Origin: Mesostigma viride
Taxonomy: Eukaryota > Streptophyta > Mesostigmatophyceae > Mesostigmatales > Mesostigmataceae
Assembly (NCBI GenBank): GCA_009746045.1
Contig: RPFO01000022.1
Span: 4,570,702 to 4,634,701, forward strand
Length of the DNA stretch: 64,000 nt
Direction of reading: 5' to 3'
Of this stretch, positions 25,880 through 37,479 are shown one piece after another. A program made the translations under genes and the position numbers. Under the pieces are notes generated by a model. It was given only the letters and a program-made list of their open reading frames with translations. It was not told the DNA's origin and did no database searches. The first letter of the stretch is position 1, and every line of letters starts with the position of its first letter.

Positions 25880-26165
25880 GTCATCGCAACCGCCCCCAGC
25901 GGCCTGGCAACACAGTTTTCGCGCACAATGCTGTACAAGAACAAGCCTGGGTCGCCCGCCGACCCCGGCAAGGCGGCAACTACGTACGTGGAGCTAGGGG
26001 TGTGCATCCAAAGTACCCCCTCAAGCTTCTCATGCGGCTCATCCTAAACCGCCTGCGCAGTGCACTGGACGGCCACGGGCCTCAGCGAGACTCAGCTCGG
26101 CTTCAGTCCCGGCCGCAACACAGTACAAGCGCTCTTCGCTACTCGCTGCCTTGTGGACTAGAACT
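25880..26165 (+). pseudogene. RTE-type reverse transcriptase fragment
   Basis: A broken reading in two frames gives MLYKNKPGSPADPGK and then LILNRLRSALDGH, matching the YKKGS-ADPGNYRG and MMLHRLRAALDPH blocks of the RTE copy at 37569. It is a different, more diverged subfamily fragment, non-functional. Confidence 0.65.
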
Positions 26166-26284
26166 GCACCGCCTCCAGCCTGATTCATGAGTCCCCTCCG
26201 CACCTTGTGAATTACAACGTGCATTGATGAGAAGGTATCACGTGACTTTGGCGGGAAATTTTTGAACACTCGCGCGCGCGTAGC

Positions 26285-26580
26285 TAGATATTCTGATCAG
26301 ACACTCCGCAAAGGTGAAAACCTTTGCGTTCAGTGCCGGGCCGCGGAAAACGCGGAAAAACGCGATCTGCAAATGAATCCGACCGTAATCGAACTGGGGA
26401 CCTCTCGCACCAATTTTGCTGACTATAGGACGGACGTCTCCGGTTACCATGGCATCGCCAACTTACACCTACAGTCATCCGCAAAAGTTCTCCTGTCCGG
26501 GGAGTGATGCAAGCCTTTCGGATTTGGTACTAGATAAATCACTCGAGATCTGTGTGTAGGAGTACTACACACGTGCTAGA
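26285..26580 (+). repeat. Hairpin-rich SINE-like repeat, copy 2
   Basis: Nearly identical to 24995-25290 from GATCAGACACTCC to the TGTGTAG palindrome. Here the CGCAAAGG-TGAAAA-CCTTTGCG hairpin is perfect. Between the copies only scattered substitutions are seen, so both insertions look recent. Confidence 0.65.
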
Positions 26581-26975
26581 TATGGCTGCCAGCATGCCGT
26601 TCTCACCGAAAGTAGCGAGTGAAAATTGAATTTTGCGTGTCGCGGCTAGAAACGGTTAGAACTGAATTTTGCTCAGAATTACGATGCGTGATTTTCGTAG
26701 ATCAGGCATGGCCAAACTAGCTTGTAGGATTGGCGAAATTCAGGTAGGAAAATACTGCCTTCTGGGTCGTCAGTGCCACATGAGTCATGAATCGCTTATC
26801 ATATTTCGGTGCGCACTGATCGCCTGGCAGGCGGTTGGCGTTTTTACTTCCTGGCGGTGGGACGCCAGGCCAAGGTGACGTGTTGGCCTTTTGTGCATGT
26901 TCGCCGCTGGCAGCTACCAGCCTCAGCACGCTTTAGTTTCTCACGCCACGCCTTATGACCAGAGGCACATTTCAC
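26581..26975. other. Non-coding stretch
   Basis: I see no gene, conserved motif or recognisable repeat here; the last part may be the 5' UTR of the following RTE copy. Confidence 0.4.
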
Positions 26976-29900
26976 CTAAGTTGAGCCGGCCATGGGCGGT
27001 CTAAGCACCACCTCACGGTTGGGGTGGGTTACGCCCCCCATGCACAGTGGCCTACCCCAGGTGGAACGCCAGAAGTTCTTCAAGGACTTGCATAGCCTTG
27101 AGGGGGTCACCCCGGCCCGCCACTTCCTGGTTATGCTGCTCGACGCCAATGCCACGCTCCCCGTGGGCACTGCTGGCAGGCGCAAAGCGCCTGCCAGCAG
27201 GGCTGCTAACGACAACACTCCCTTGTTTTCTGCCTTTTGGTGCGATAGCGGGATGGTTGCTGTCAACTGCCACTTCCAACGTCGGACCTCACAGGACTTG
27301 GTCACTTTTCGGGGCCCTAACGACCGTCAGGCCTGTCTGGACTACGTGGTGGTATACGGCAGTCCCGGTGTATACTTCGTTTCTGGACACCCGAGTATTC
27401 GACACGCCCACGGTGTGCTCTGACCACCCGACCGGTTGGTGCGCGCGACCAAATTTCGGCTCCGGTTGATCCATGTCCCCGAGCGCCGCACCCCAGACCC
27501 CAGTGGCCCGCCCCGACTGGTCTGCTTTACGCCCGGTCCGGGGGGATCCTGAGGACTAAACGGACGCCGAGCGCGAGCGGAACCGGTGCCGACAGGAGTA
27601 CCTGGCGGCCCTGGACGCCCGGGCGGACGTCGACGCGCTGGACAAGGGTGCCCCCAACGCTTCCGTTTTTGCGGGCTTCGCGGCCCGCGCCACGTTGCTG
27701 GCGCGGCCCGGCACCTGCCAGTCATGCCCCGCCGCCGCCCCGGCCCGCTCTACCGCCATACAGGACCCCAAGGTCTTGGCCGCCCGGCACCGCCTCAAGC
27801 GTAACCGGGACCCGCTGCAGAAACCGGTGCTCATCAAGGCCGCCCTGGTGGAGGCCTACAAGCACGCTCACTGCAGGACGTAGACTCAGGCGGCCCAGTG
27901 CATCGCAGATGCCAAGGCCCGGCCTGCCAAGCTCGCAACCAGGGCAAGGACATGTGGTACCACCTCGACCGGCCGGCTTGGCGGGCGGCGGCAGGGCACC
28001 CCGGTGGAGCACACGGGGGCCGGACGGCACGGCGCCGGTCAGCCTTGACCGTTGGCTCGCGCCCCCCCCCCTGCCGCTTCACCCCGAGACAGCCGCCCGT
28101 CTCGATGTTGCCGGACCCCGGCCCCGCCGCCTGCGCCCCCCTCCTCGGCCGCGGACTACCAAGTCAGTCCCCGCCTTGCAGGAGGGCTGCCTTGCCACCA
28201 ACGACGTCACCCCCCCCGCGCTTTGAAGGAATTGGACGGCGCCCTTGCTCGCCTGCGGTACGACGCGGCAGTCGGTGCCGACCAACTTTCAGTGCTGAGC
28301 TTCTGAAGACCCGGCCCTGCCCCGGCGGTGAGGGATCTTCTGCTGGCGTTATCTAGACTGCAACCGTGTCCTGCTCTCTGATGAGCCTCCGCCTGCTGAG
28401 TGGCAGACGGCCATCCGAGTCATGTTGTACAAGAAGGGCTCTGCTGAGCACTGACCCCGGTAACTATAGGGGTGTCTGCCTCCAGAGCGCCGCGCTGACG
28501 GTCTTCATGCGCATGATGCTGCAGAGGCTCCGGACGCGCCGCGCTGGACCCACACCTGGGTGAGTCTCAGATGGTTTTCCGTCGTGGTCGTAACACTGTC
28601 ATGGCTGTATTTGTCGCGCGCCTGTTGATGTAGGATGTGCGTCGCCTTTGCCCTGACAGTTTGCCGCTGGTCTTCATTTTTGTCGACTATATCAAAGCCT
28701 TTGACACGGTCCTCTGGGAGGCTCTTTGGGCCATCCTAGCTCTGGATCGGGTACCGGCCAGCGTTTATTGCTGCCATGCATTCGTCGACTGTATGAGGGC
28801 TCGCAGGCAGTAGTGCGGACTGCGGAAGGCACCACCCCACCATTCCCCCTTCACCACGAGGTGTGGCAAGGCTGTGTCCTGTCCCCAAATCTGTTCATTA
28901 TTGTCGTGGATCACGTCATGCGCCGGGCACGTGCACGCTTAAATACTGCTCTTAAGGGGTTCGAGCCCGGCTTGGACATTCTTAACGAGCGCGAGCACGG
29001 CGGGGGCGGCACTCGCTAGAGCTACCGCCTGGCCTACCTGATTTATGCGGATGACACCACTGAATTCCTGACCCTCATCGCGCGCCCCTCGGGAGCACAT
29101 TCAGACCTGGCTGGACTATCTGGGCCTGGAGGCGAGGGCGGTGGGGTTGGAGATTAGTGTCAAAACTGAGGCGATGGTGATTGGGCCGGGCCTCCGTCGC
29201 CCGCCTCTGCCGCGCCCGCGCCTGCTCGACCGGGGACGGAGGTCCTGTTCCGTGATCGCTTCAAACTGTTAGGGAGCATGCTCCCCGACACCGCTGACGA
29301 TGTGGACATCCGCATCGGCCTGGCCGGGGCCCGGCTCCGTCGAACGCTCAACCGACACCTACTGGCGCTCGAAGGGCCTGGCGAGCACCGTAAGCGCATG
29401 CTCTTCAAGGTCCTCGTCCTCACGGTGCTTACGTATGGCGCCGAGGCATGGACACTCACGGACACACTGGCGGCTAAGCTAGACGGCACGGTAACCAGGA
29501 TGCTCCGACAGGTACTGTTCAAATGTAGGGTTTTCCAAGCATAGGTCATTAGAGTCTTAATTTGTATCAGGGTATGCCTCGCATTTCAGACGAGATTAGG
29601 CAGCGTAGGATGGCATTAATTTGTAGGACATCTTGCTCGCACCAGTCAGGTCGACATCGCCCTTGGTCTGGCCGGCCCCCAGCGGCTTGGCCAACCAGGG
29701 CGGCATCCTGACCTGGCCTGGCCCCAAGGACATCCCTAGAAAGCTAGGTAAGCCTGCCATGAACTATACATCCAGATGTTCAGTTGCTGGCCGACCTAGT
29801 GGTCCGGCCTGCTCAGTTTGAACACCGCATTCACTCCCTCTCTCTTCTTTGTTGGGACTGCCATGCAGAACAAGAAGCGGTGGCAGAAGATTGTCCAAGC

Positions 29901-30065
29901 TCACACGCCAGCCCCTGTGGGCAAGCCCCCTCCCCCCAAGCGGAAAGGGCGTTTTGCTGAATAGTGTAGTTAGGATTTTTTCTAGACTACTGAGATAGCT
30001 GAGTTAGGTTCGTTCGATTACGCGGCTTCGCCCACCTCCATCCATCCAGCAAGGAATATGTGCTA
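26976..30065 (+). mobile_element. RTE-type LINE, copy 1, heavily mutated
   Basis: It codes in broken frames an endonuclease (26992-27423: HSGLPQVERQKFFKDL, LDANA, CLDYVVV, with SDHP in a shifted frame) and then a reverse transcriptase (about 28210-29150: FVDYIKAF, WQGCVLSPN, YADDTT). The C-terminal domain (29200-29950) has VLTVLTYGAEAWTLT, VTRMLRQV and MPRISDEIRQRR. It ends with the usual 3' UTR (ATATGTGCTACAT at about 30056-30068). Many indels and stops are present. Domain order EN-RT without RNase H fits the RTE clade; assignment is by motif recall. Confidence 0.85.
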
Positions 30066-30299
30066 CATTGTTGGTCAAAGACTATGACCGAGACATTATG
30101 CTCCGTCAAGTCCGGTGTTTTTTGCAACGTCACCCACATCTGTTCGATCAGTGCTGCCCCTTGGCACAAGCTCTACAAACAGGTCGTGGACCGGCTGGAT
30201 CGCGTAGCTAGTATCTCCTCACATCTGAACCCTGTGATGCCAGATCTCCTTTGCGTCCGTTCCGAGCTTGGCACTGGATTCGTTGTCCGGCACATCGTC
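30066..30299. other. Non-coding stretch
   Basis: No gene supported; likely part of a longer retroposon copy that continues at 30300. Confidence 0.35.
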
Positions 30300-30842
30300 G
30301 CGTCGCTAGCTGCAGCAACACGATGTTTTCTGGCATACGCGGGCTTTTGGTTCCCGCCGCACATTTGAAAGTGCTGTCCTCCGGATTTTTGCCTTTGCAC
30401 CGTGTGCAGTTCTTGGACGTTTGGAATCATGGCATGGCTAACGTAATGACTGACTAGCTAGACCTTTTCAGTGGTTTTCCATTTGCGGGTATTTCCTCGT
30501 AAGTGATGGTGGGAGAGCGATCGCAGCAATGGTGCTCACCACTAGACACTCATCCCGGCCAGATCTAGGCTGTTCTAGGCTCGAAACACACGCCCTGATC
30601 AAGCAAGCTGTTTCAGGCCCCACCGTCGTCCGTCTACTAGGTCATCTAGTCGCTCTACACGTCATAAGCCAACCATAATTTCAATGCACAAGGCTACACA
30701 TTTCCATCACCATTCATCTTCATCATCATGAACGACTCGAACACGCGGACAAGATAAGTAACGGCAGGCGGGCTCGAGCTACCATCATGGTCCGGATTCT
30801 CCCGATTTCTGGCATCAGTGCTCTGGTTGTCTCCTTGATAGG
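30300..30842 (+). repeat. TCTCCTTGA-ended retroposon, long copy
   Basis: Shares about 480 bp with 41697-42175 in the same orientation, from TCTGGCATACGCGGG through GGTGGGAGAGCGATCGCAGC to TTCTCCCGATTTCTGG and the fixed 3' end GGTTGTCTCCTTGATA. No protein-coding capacity is seen. Confidence 0.65.
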
Positions 30843-31086
30843 TAATCTTTGAACGGAGCATCAACCTGAGTGGTAATGATCATAAAGGATGCATGCATAC
30901 GGATGCGGCGGCTATGGCGACCTATGCCTGTCAAGCAATGGTATGTGTGAGATATGAGGGTCCCGGCCAATGGAATCCGGGCAGGACGTGAACGAGCCAG
31001 GTACGGCAACGTGCCGGTTGACCGACAGCCGGGCAGACTGCAGAGTTATTTTATTACATCAGTTTCCTGCTGGATATGGCTTCCCG

Positions 31087-32603
31087 GCCAAGGGGGGTGT
31101 CCAAAAACAAGAAAATTGACATCATGCTGGATTCGAGTAGATCTCGCGAAAACAAGCATGTTTGCCACTGGTCGCAACCCCAGGGGGTCTCTAGGTTAGA
31201 AGTTACAGAGCCTCAAAAACTGTTAACTTACAAAGGTAGGTAAGTAGGTAGGGTGCCGGGACGATCTTTTTTTTTTACAACAAGACACTTGGATTTTCCG
31301 TCAGTTCTGCTAGCTCTACCTGTATGGTCGGAATTTTGAAACGGTTTGACGGACAAACTGATGGCACTTGGCGAGCTGAACCCAAATCTGCAGTCAAAAT
31401 TTTGGCAGGTACCATAGAGGGGGGGGGGGGGTTGCCCGCAAGATGGTGCTGCCCCTAGGCACGGAAGTATGCTGCCGTCTGCCACCACTACAAGGCTTCG
31501 GCTATCCAGCGCCGTGCCGTGCCAGTATCGCCGGCCACGCGCCCGCGGCCACTAACTGAACTGAACGACCCATTTCAGAAAACCGGAATTTCCCCATACA
31601 CCAATATGCTCAAACGGTAGAGCTCGCGGAGCTGATCATTTTGCTCCCTAGGTCGACCCCTATAACCCTTGGGACCTCAGGGTTTTGCTAGGTATAGCGC
31701 CTCATACAGCTGTACATGCTAGGTAGGTAGGGTCCAAGGGCCAACTTTTGGAAAATTTCGGCAGTGATGGCAAGGGGGGTACTCAAAAACAAGAAAATTG
31801 ACATCATGCTGGATTCGAGTAGATCTCGCGAAAACAAGCATGTTTGCCACTGGTCGCAACCCCAGGGGGTATCTAGGTAAGAAGTTACAGAGCCTCAAAA
31901 CCCGTTAACTTGAAGGGTAGGTAGGTAGGGTACCGGGCCGATATGGGTTTTTTACAACAAACTGAACACTTGGATTTTCTGCTAGCTCCCTGTATGGTCG
32001 GAATTTTGAAACGGTTTGACGGACAAACTGATAGCACTTGGCGAGCTGAACCCAAATCTGCAGTCAAAATTTTCGCAGGTACCATAGAGGGGGGGCCGGG
32101 CCGGGGTTGCCCGCAAGATGGTGCTGCCCCTGGCTAGGCACGGAAGTATCAAAGAGACAACCGACCAGCGCAGGCCAGAAATCGGGAGAATCCGGACCAT
32201 GGTAGCTCGAGCCTGCCGTTATGGTATGCTGCCGGACCATCTGGTATGCTGCCGTCTGCCACCACTACACTAGGCTTCGGCTATCCAGCGCCGTGCCGTG
32301 CCAGCATCGCGTCGCGCCAGCGGCCAACGACACATTTCAGAAAACCGGAATTTTCCCATACACCAATATGCTCAAACGGTAGAGCTCGCTGAGACGATCA
32401 TATTCAGTTTGCTCCCTAGGTCGACCCCTATAACCCTTGGGACCTCAGGGTTTTCAGTTGCTAGGTATGCGCCTACATGCTAGGTAGGTAGGGTCCAAGG
32501 GCCAACTTTTGGAAAATTTCAGCATGGTGTCTTTTATTTTTGTTTTGAGTACCCCCCTTGAGCATGGTGTCTTTTATTTTTGTTTTGGACACCCCCCTTG
32601 GCC
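31087..32603. mobile_element. MITE inserted in a copy of itself
   Basis: Outer termini GCCAAGGGGGGTGTCCAAAA (31087) and its inverse ending at 32603 form imperfect inverted repeats of about 40 bp. Inside, a second pair with AAGGGGGGTACTCAAAAAC (from about 31770) and its inverse (to 32561) bounds a second copy. The body 31100-31755 matches 31785-32520 closely (shared: GACATCATGCTGGATTCGAG, GGTCGACCCCTATAACCC). No transposase is coded. Confidence 0.75.
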
Positions 32604-32695
32604 CGGCTTGGCCTTGCAGTGTCAGTCAGCTCGTTTGGTCGAGCTGTGATTGGTAGCCCACCTGACGGACTGACCACGGCTCGGAGATATTCTCC

Positions 32696-32696
<1 letters not shown>

Positions 32697-32737
<41 letters not shown>
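32697..32737 (+). repeat. (TTG)n microsatellite
   Basis: About 13 TTG units followed by TGTCCCACATAGCTAG, a diverged relative of the GTT-tailed repeat at 33739. On the minus strand it reads as a (CAA)n tail. Confidence 0.7.
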
Positions 32738-33690
32738 GTCCCACATAGCTAGTCCCACATTCTCCTGTAGTACCGTGCGCAGTGGCACGCCCGCAGTACG
32801 TCCGATATCAACATATATACTAAAGCTTGTAAAACGCAGCCTTGGCACAATTTTAGCTAACACTCTTTCGAACGGCTTTCGGCTCCAGCCACTCAGCGGC
32901 GCGACTTACGGTCCGCTTGACGAATGAGCTGCGCGAAATTTCGTTGCGACCAATCACGAAAAGGTCAAACCACGGCGTCCCCATTTTTGAGGTTTCTGAG
33001 GCGTTACATCCAGATGAGCCATTTGGCAGAGGTCCGTATGCCCAGATGGCTCCTACTAGAAAACTCTGCGATTTCCTGTGTTCGCGAGCTCCAGATATAA
33101 CCGTCGCAAACTTTTGGGCTGTTGGACCAAACTTTCCATTAACGAAATCCCGTTACAAACGCGCGGGAAGCTCACACGTGGATTTTCATCTGCTCCACCG
33201 CTTGTAATAAGCGATTTCCCCCTGGTGTCTGCGGGTTTGGCGAGGTCACTCATCCCCGCGCGCATCGCGCTCCCGTGCAGGGGTAGCAGTCAATCTGGAG
33301 CTTGAACTCCGCAAGTAGTTCGCGAGCTCCGTCCGTCCACTGCGCGGTTGCGCAGTTTGTCCCTTTTTAGCAATGTACATATTGTGCAACTTCTTCTACA
33401 ACTGCTTACGTAGACTTCAGGCGCCAAGGCACACCTCACCATACAATTACACGTGACGTACCGGGTTCGAACCTTCACAGGTTTATCATTGCATGTCGGA
33501 TTTTTTTCTTTCACCCTTTTGCCAAACTCCATGAATCTTGTGGTCGAAACTCTAAAGCTAGCGCGCGCTCCTTGGCGGGACTAGTGCCACTTGGCACTCG
33601 ACGGAGGTACGTGGTGACTCACATCTCCCTAGCCGGGGCTCCCTGGCCGGGGACCGGCCACAAAAAGTACAAGCTCTAATGTCGCGGGCG
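32738..33690. other. Non-coding stretch
   Basis: Scattered short open frames without recognisable domains; no gene supported. Confidence 0.4.
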
Positions 33691-33706
33691 AAGCCCGCAA
33701 AACTTG

Positions 33707-33820
33707 TACTAAATATAATCCGGCCCTCGGCCACTATAGTTGTTGTTGTTGTTGTTGTGTCCCACGCCGCACATGCGCAGCAGAGAATCTATAGTGGCCG
33801 AGGGCCGGATATATTTAGTA
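33707..33820. repeat. Inverted repeat split by a GTT-tailed retroposon end
   Basis: Arms of about 32 bp (33707-33739 and 33789-33820) contain CCGGCCCTCGGCCACTATAG and its inverse. The 50 bp between them are (GTT)n plus TCCCACGCCGCACATGCGCA, the shared retroposon 3' end, so that element probably inserted into a palindromic target. A second inverse copy of the same end lies at 33886-33912. Confidence 0.6.
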
Positions 33821-34318
33821 TCGGTGGTACTATCGGGGCACTGTGACATGGACGGTTGCATCATCGGCCACTATAGACTCTGTTCAGTCTGCTGCCCATG
33901 TGCGGCGTGGGATTCAACTAACTAACGCCCACATTACCCGTCGTAGAGCCCGCCTGTGAGATTTCCCCGTCAGCATTCGAGAGGCGAAGCGAGCTACAAA
34001 CAAAATATCTATTGCCACACCGTGAGTGGCAGGTACTGCAGCAACAATCCGAGCTACTGTGTATGTGGACCGTTTCATCGTTGATCAGGCTCATCATCGC
34101 ATCCCCCATGATTCGGAGCGGAAGACTGCGGAAGAGCGAAAGATCGGATAAACAGCGCGCCTCCGTGGCACTACGAGGGAGGGTACTCGCGAACGGGCTT
34201 TCTTGCCGTGACGTGCATTACCTTCGTCGAGACTGCCCTGCGCTGATAAGAATTACCAGCTGGCCTTTGCTAGCATTGGCGCCCAACTGCCAAAAGCCTT
34301 TTAATAAATCCTGTAATC

Positions 34319-35699
34319 ATGGCTGCCGTCACGAATGCCTTGGCTGTTGTCCAGTCTGCTGGTCTTTCGGCCCCTATTAAGGTATTTTAGTCGGTAGCCC
34401 CTATCGTTTACTGACCTGAACTAGTTTCCCGAACCTCACCTCCGGAATCTCGGTCTCTCTGCGCGGCTGTTAAGCTTAGGCTACAATCCCTACGTTTCAC
34501 GGTACGCCTGTTTTCTAAGGTGGTGTATAATCTGCTACATGCTTATCTCACCCACTTTGGTCAGGTTCGCCCAGCCAAGGCCAGCCAAAACAAGTGCCCT
34601 CGCCGCGTCAAGGGGCCAGCTTGCCCAGCAAGGCAGGTGTATGCGATGTCTTCCCAAGACAACACGGGCTTCACCGAGGCCGACAGTGCTGGCCAGTCTA
34701 ACGTTTTCGCCGTGGAGGTCAGTGCTACGTCTACTGTGCTCGTGGTGGTTTATTCATGCAAGTGATATACAAGCGAATCTGGTGGTATGAAATACCGTAG
34801 CAATATCCTTTTTGCCAGCCCGCGTACATGAAGTCAAGCATGATGGAACCAAACGTAATTTTCCAACACTGGGCTGCCAAGGGCAATTGCAGTTCGTCGG
34901 TTACGCGCCTTAGCCAGAGGTTGAACCTGGAAAGTTTCTGGCGACGAGTACGTATACCTCGGTCCGCATGATGTCACAAACGCGTTTCCTAACAGACCTT
35001 CCCATGCACCTTGACCGCATTTGCGGTGCGTTTGCCCCTGCATTTCTGCATCTACAGCCAAAGATCTACGAGGCAGGCAGCAAGGCTGACAAAACGGAAG
35101 GCACCAACCCTCTCATTGCGTTGGGTATCGGTGCCGTATGCCTGGGAGGCGCGGTGGTCGTCCTCATGAATGGCGGCGCCGCCTCTAACAGCCCCACCAA
35201 GGCCTCCCTGCCGACCCCTGACCTGAACATCGTCTCCACCAAGGGGCTCAAGACTATCTCGGTATGTCCAGGAATGCGCGCAGTGTTCAGCCTGGCTCTA
35301 TTTTTTTCCCGTGCCTTTCGGACGGTGGGAGTTATTACCCTGGTACCTGGTGTGCCATTCGGCCGCCTTGAAAGGCACGTACTAGCTGCTAGTTACAACT
35401 AGGTGCACTAAGGCAAGCACATGGTTAGCTTCAGCCAAGCTCATCTGTGCCCGAATTTGCTAGCGGTGCTTGTGCCGACATCACCGGTTACCCGTTACGG
35501 TAGGTTATGCCAGCATAAGCTACTTTGCTTGTGGCACCACATCGTCAAATACTCATTGCGTTGTGATGTAATTCTGAATGAGGATTGCATGGCTGATTAA
35601 CAAATGCATCATTGTCGCTTCCCGTGTGGTTTGTGGCTCTTTTGCCTGCAGGCGTATGCGGAAGAGTTCATCCAGGACATCTCTGCCCCTGGTGTCTGA
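34319..35699 (+). CDS. Putative plastid-targeted single-pass membrane protein, 155 residues, four exons
   Basis: I do not recognise the family. Exons 34319-34381, 34565-34717, 35058-35261 and 35652-35699 are joined by GT-AG introns, all in phase 0. The first 45-50 residues (MAAVTNALAVVQSAGLSAPIK, then a Lys/Arg/Ala-rich stretch with VYAM) look like a chloroplast transit peptide. A short acidic linker (DNTGFTEADSAG) follows. A Gly/Ala/Val-rich membrane helix (NPLIALGIGAVCLGGAVVVL) lies near residues 93-112. The tail (TPDLNIVSTKGLKTIS, AYAEEFIQDISAPGV) would face the stroma or the lumen. Four short exons with matching phases and a coherent product argue for a real gene; the absence of a family match argues for a lineage-specific or fast-evolving protein. 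The start is the first ATG in the open frame of the transit peptide. Confidence 0.65.
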
Positions 35700-36600
35700 G
35701 CAAAGGGCATATGACCCCAAGCGTGACACATGCGCCGGTGGCTGCCGCACCATCTGCTCTGATGCTGCTGCACGCTGTCATAAGTGGTCGCCATTCCATC
35801 CGATTGTCAGCATGACGTGGGGCGCGCGGCGGGATCCCAGCTGCCCATTGCGGGCTTTTCAAGGAGGCTGGCCACATGGTGGTCAGGGAAAGAAGTAGTT
35901 GTCTCGGGATCCTTAGTTTTTAATGATGTGTGTCCGACTTGATCGGTAAACAGACCCTATCCTGCAGCTTCCCCTGGACTGCACTGTCAATAATTCACAT
36001 CGGGAAATGTGTTGTGTGAATGGCGTCAATGAATACAGTTCCAGGCGCCATAGGTTTGGAGGCGTAGCCCGAGGTCTTGTTACTTGATGATATCGCCAGC
36101 ACCACCCATTTGTGGGTGCATACATATTGCTGCATATAGATGTGGATGTAGTTGTCCATGGACAATGTATTAGCTCGTGAAGCTTTGGTGGATCCCTTAG
36201 CAGTAAGTGTTTGTGAAGTGAAGCTGGCATTGCAGTTGGGCTTTATTTTTTCTATACCCAACCATGCCCACCTTTTTGTGTATCCCGCTCTCAAACAGCA
36301 TCCCAGTTTCTGACCTTCTGATGTTAGTTCTGTCATTCTTATCGTTTTTCCCCCCTATTTTCATCATCATGTGGAGCACCTAATCGTGATGGAATAAAGT
36401 TCCCTGTGGATGATCATGCGAGGGTACTCCTGTAGATTCGATTGTCCGGGGTATTCCAAACATGGAAATTGCCGTTGATGCAGCATATGATTTGCTTTGG
36501 GCCGTAACAGCACCTAGGTGCAGCTCGATGTAGCATGCCAATCTCCATCGCAAAAGTGCAATCATATCGTAGATCCGATAATGATCATAATCCTATTTCC
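35700..36600. other. Intergenic stretch, 3' flank
   Basis: No gene or repeat recognised. It is AT-richer than the preceding exons. Confidence 0.4.
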
Positions 36601-36604
36601 TCGT

Positions 36605-37012
36605 TAATGGTGGGAGAGCAATCACATCACTGGTGCTCACCACTAGACACTCCCGCCCAGTTAGGCTCGAAACACACGCCCTTGAAGCTGTTTTCGGCCC
36701 AACTCTATCTCATGTCATCTAGTTGCTCTTCATGTAAATGAAAAATTAAATTAAATTATGTAGCATGACTCCGTGGGGAGATCATGCAACGTATTCCCTT
36801 GCTGGATGGATGGAGGTGAGCGAAGCCACGAAAACTAACTATGCTAACTCGATCTAGGCTAATCTAGAAAATCCTAACTACTCTAAGTACTCATGCAGCA
36901 AAGCCCCCCTTCCTCCTGGGCCGGGTAGGGGGGGCTTGTGTGGGCCTGGACAATGGTCCACCTCGATCTTCGATTGCTCTGCATAGCAGTCCAAGCAAGA
37001 GAGAGGGAGGAA
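36605..37012. repeat. Retroposon fragment (plus) joined to an RTE 3' end (minus)
   Basis: 36605-36730 matches the inner part of the TCTCCTTGA-ended retroposon (GGTGGGAGAGCAATCAC, CACCACTAGACACTCCC). 36738-37012 is an RTE 3' end on the minus strand: AATTTAATTT tail, stem-loop near 36768-36790, then the 3' UTR and the Lys/Arg/Pro-rich C-terminal codons. Confidence 0.55.
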
Positions 37013-37036
37013 ATTAAGTTAAATTAATGGAGTTCA

Positions 37037-37390
37037 TTTCAAGGAGACAACCTGCGCAGGCCAGAAATCGGGAGAATCCGGACCATGGTAGCTCGAGCTT
37101 GCCGTTATCTTGTCCGCGTGTTCGAGTCGTTCAGGATGATGAATATGAATGGTGATGGAAATGTGTAGCCTTGTGCATTGAAATTATGGCTGGCTTACGT
37201 GTAGAGCGACTAGATGACCTAGACGGTGGGGCCGGAAACAGCTTGCTTGATTAAAATTAAATTAAATTAAATTATAACATGACTCCGTTGGGAGATCATG
37301 TAGCACATATTCCCGTCCACGGATGGATGGAGGGGGGGGGCAAAGCCGCGAAACCGAACTAATCTAACTTGCTTGATCAGGGCGTGTAAA
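37037..37390 (-). repeat. TCTCCTTGA-ended retroposon split by an RTE 3' stub
   Basis: Retroposon sequence runs from TCAAGGAGACAACC (37037) to 37251 and resumes at 37368. The interruption (37252-37367) is a minus-strand RTE 3' end with AATTTAATTT tail and stem-loop, flanked by a 10-bp target duplication CTTGCTTGAT (37242-37251 and 37368-37377). Confidence 0.7.
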
Positions 37391-37479
37391 TAAGTAAGCA
37401 TGGCATTCATAGCGATTCGGGCCGCGGTGCCCACACCCCTGTATAACTAGGACCTAGATAGCTTATACCATCCATTCCA

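Noticed and set aside
27556-28356. Several overlapping Arg/Pro/Ala-rich frames
   Set aside because: GC-rich shadow frames of the mutated RTE LINE linker region.
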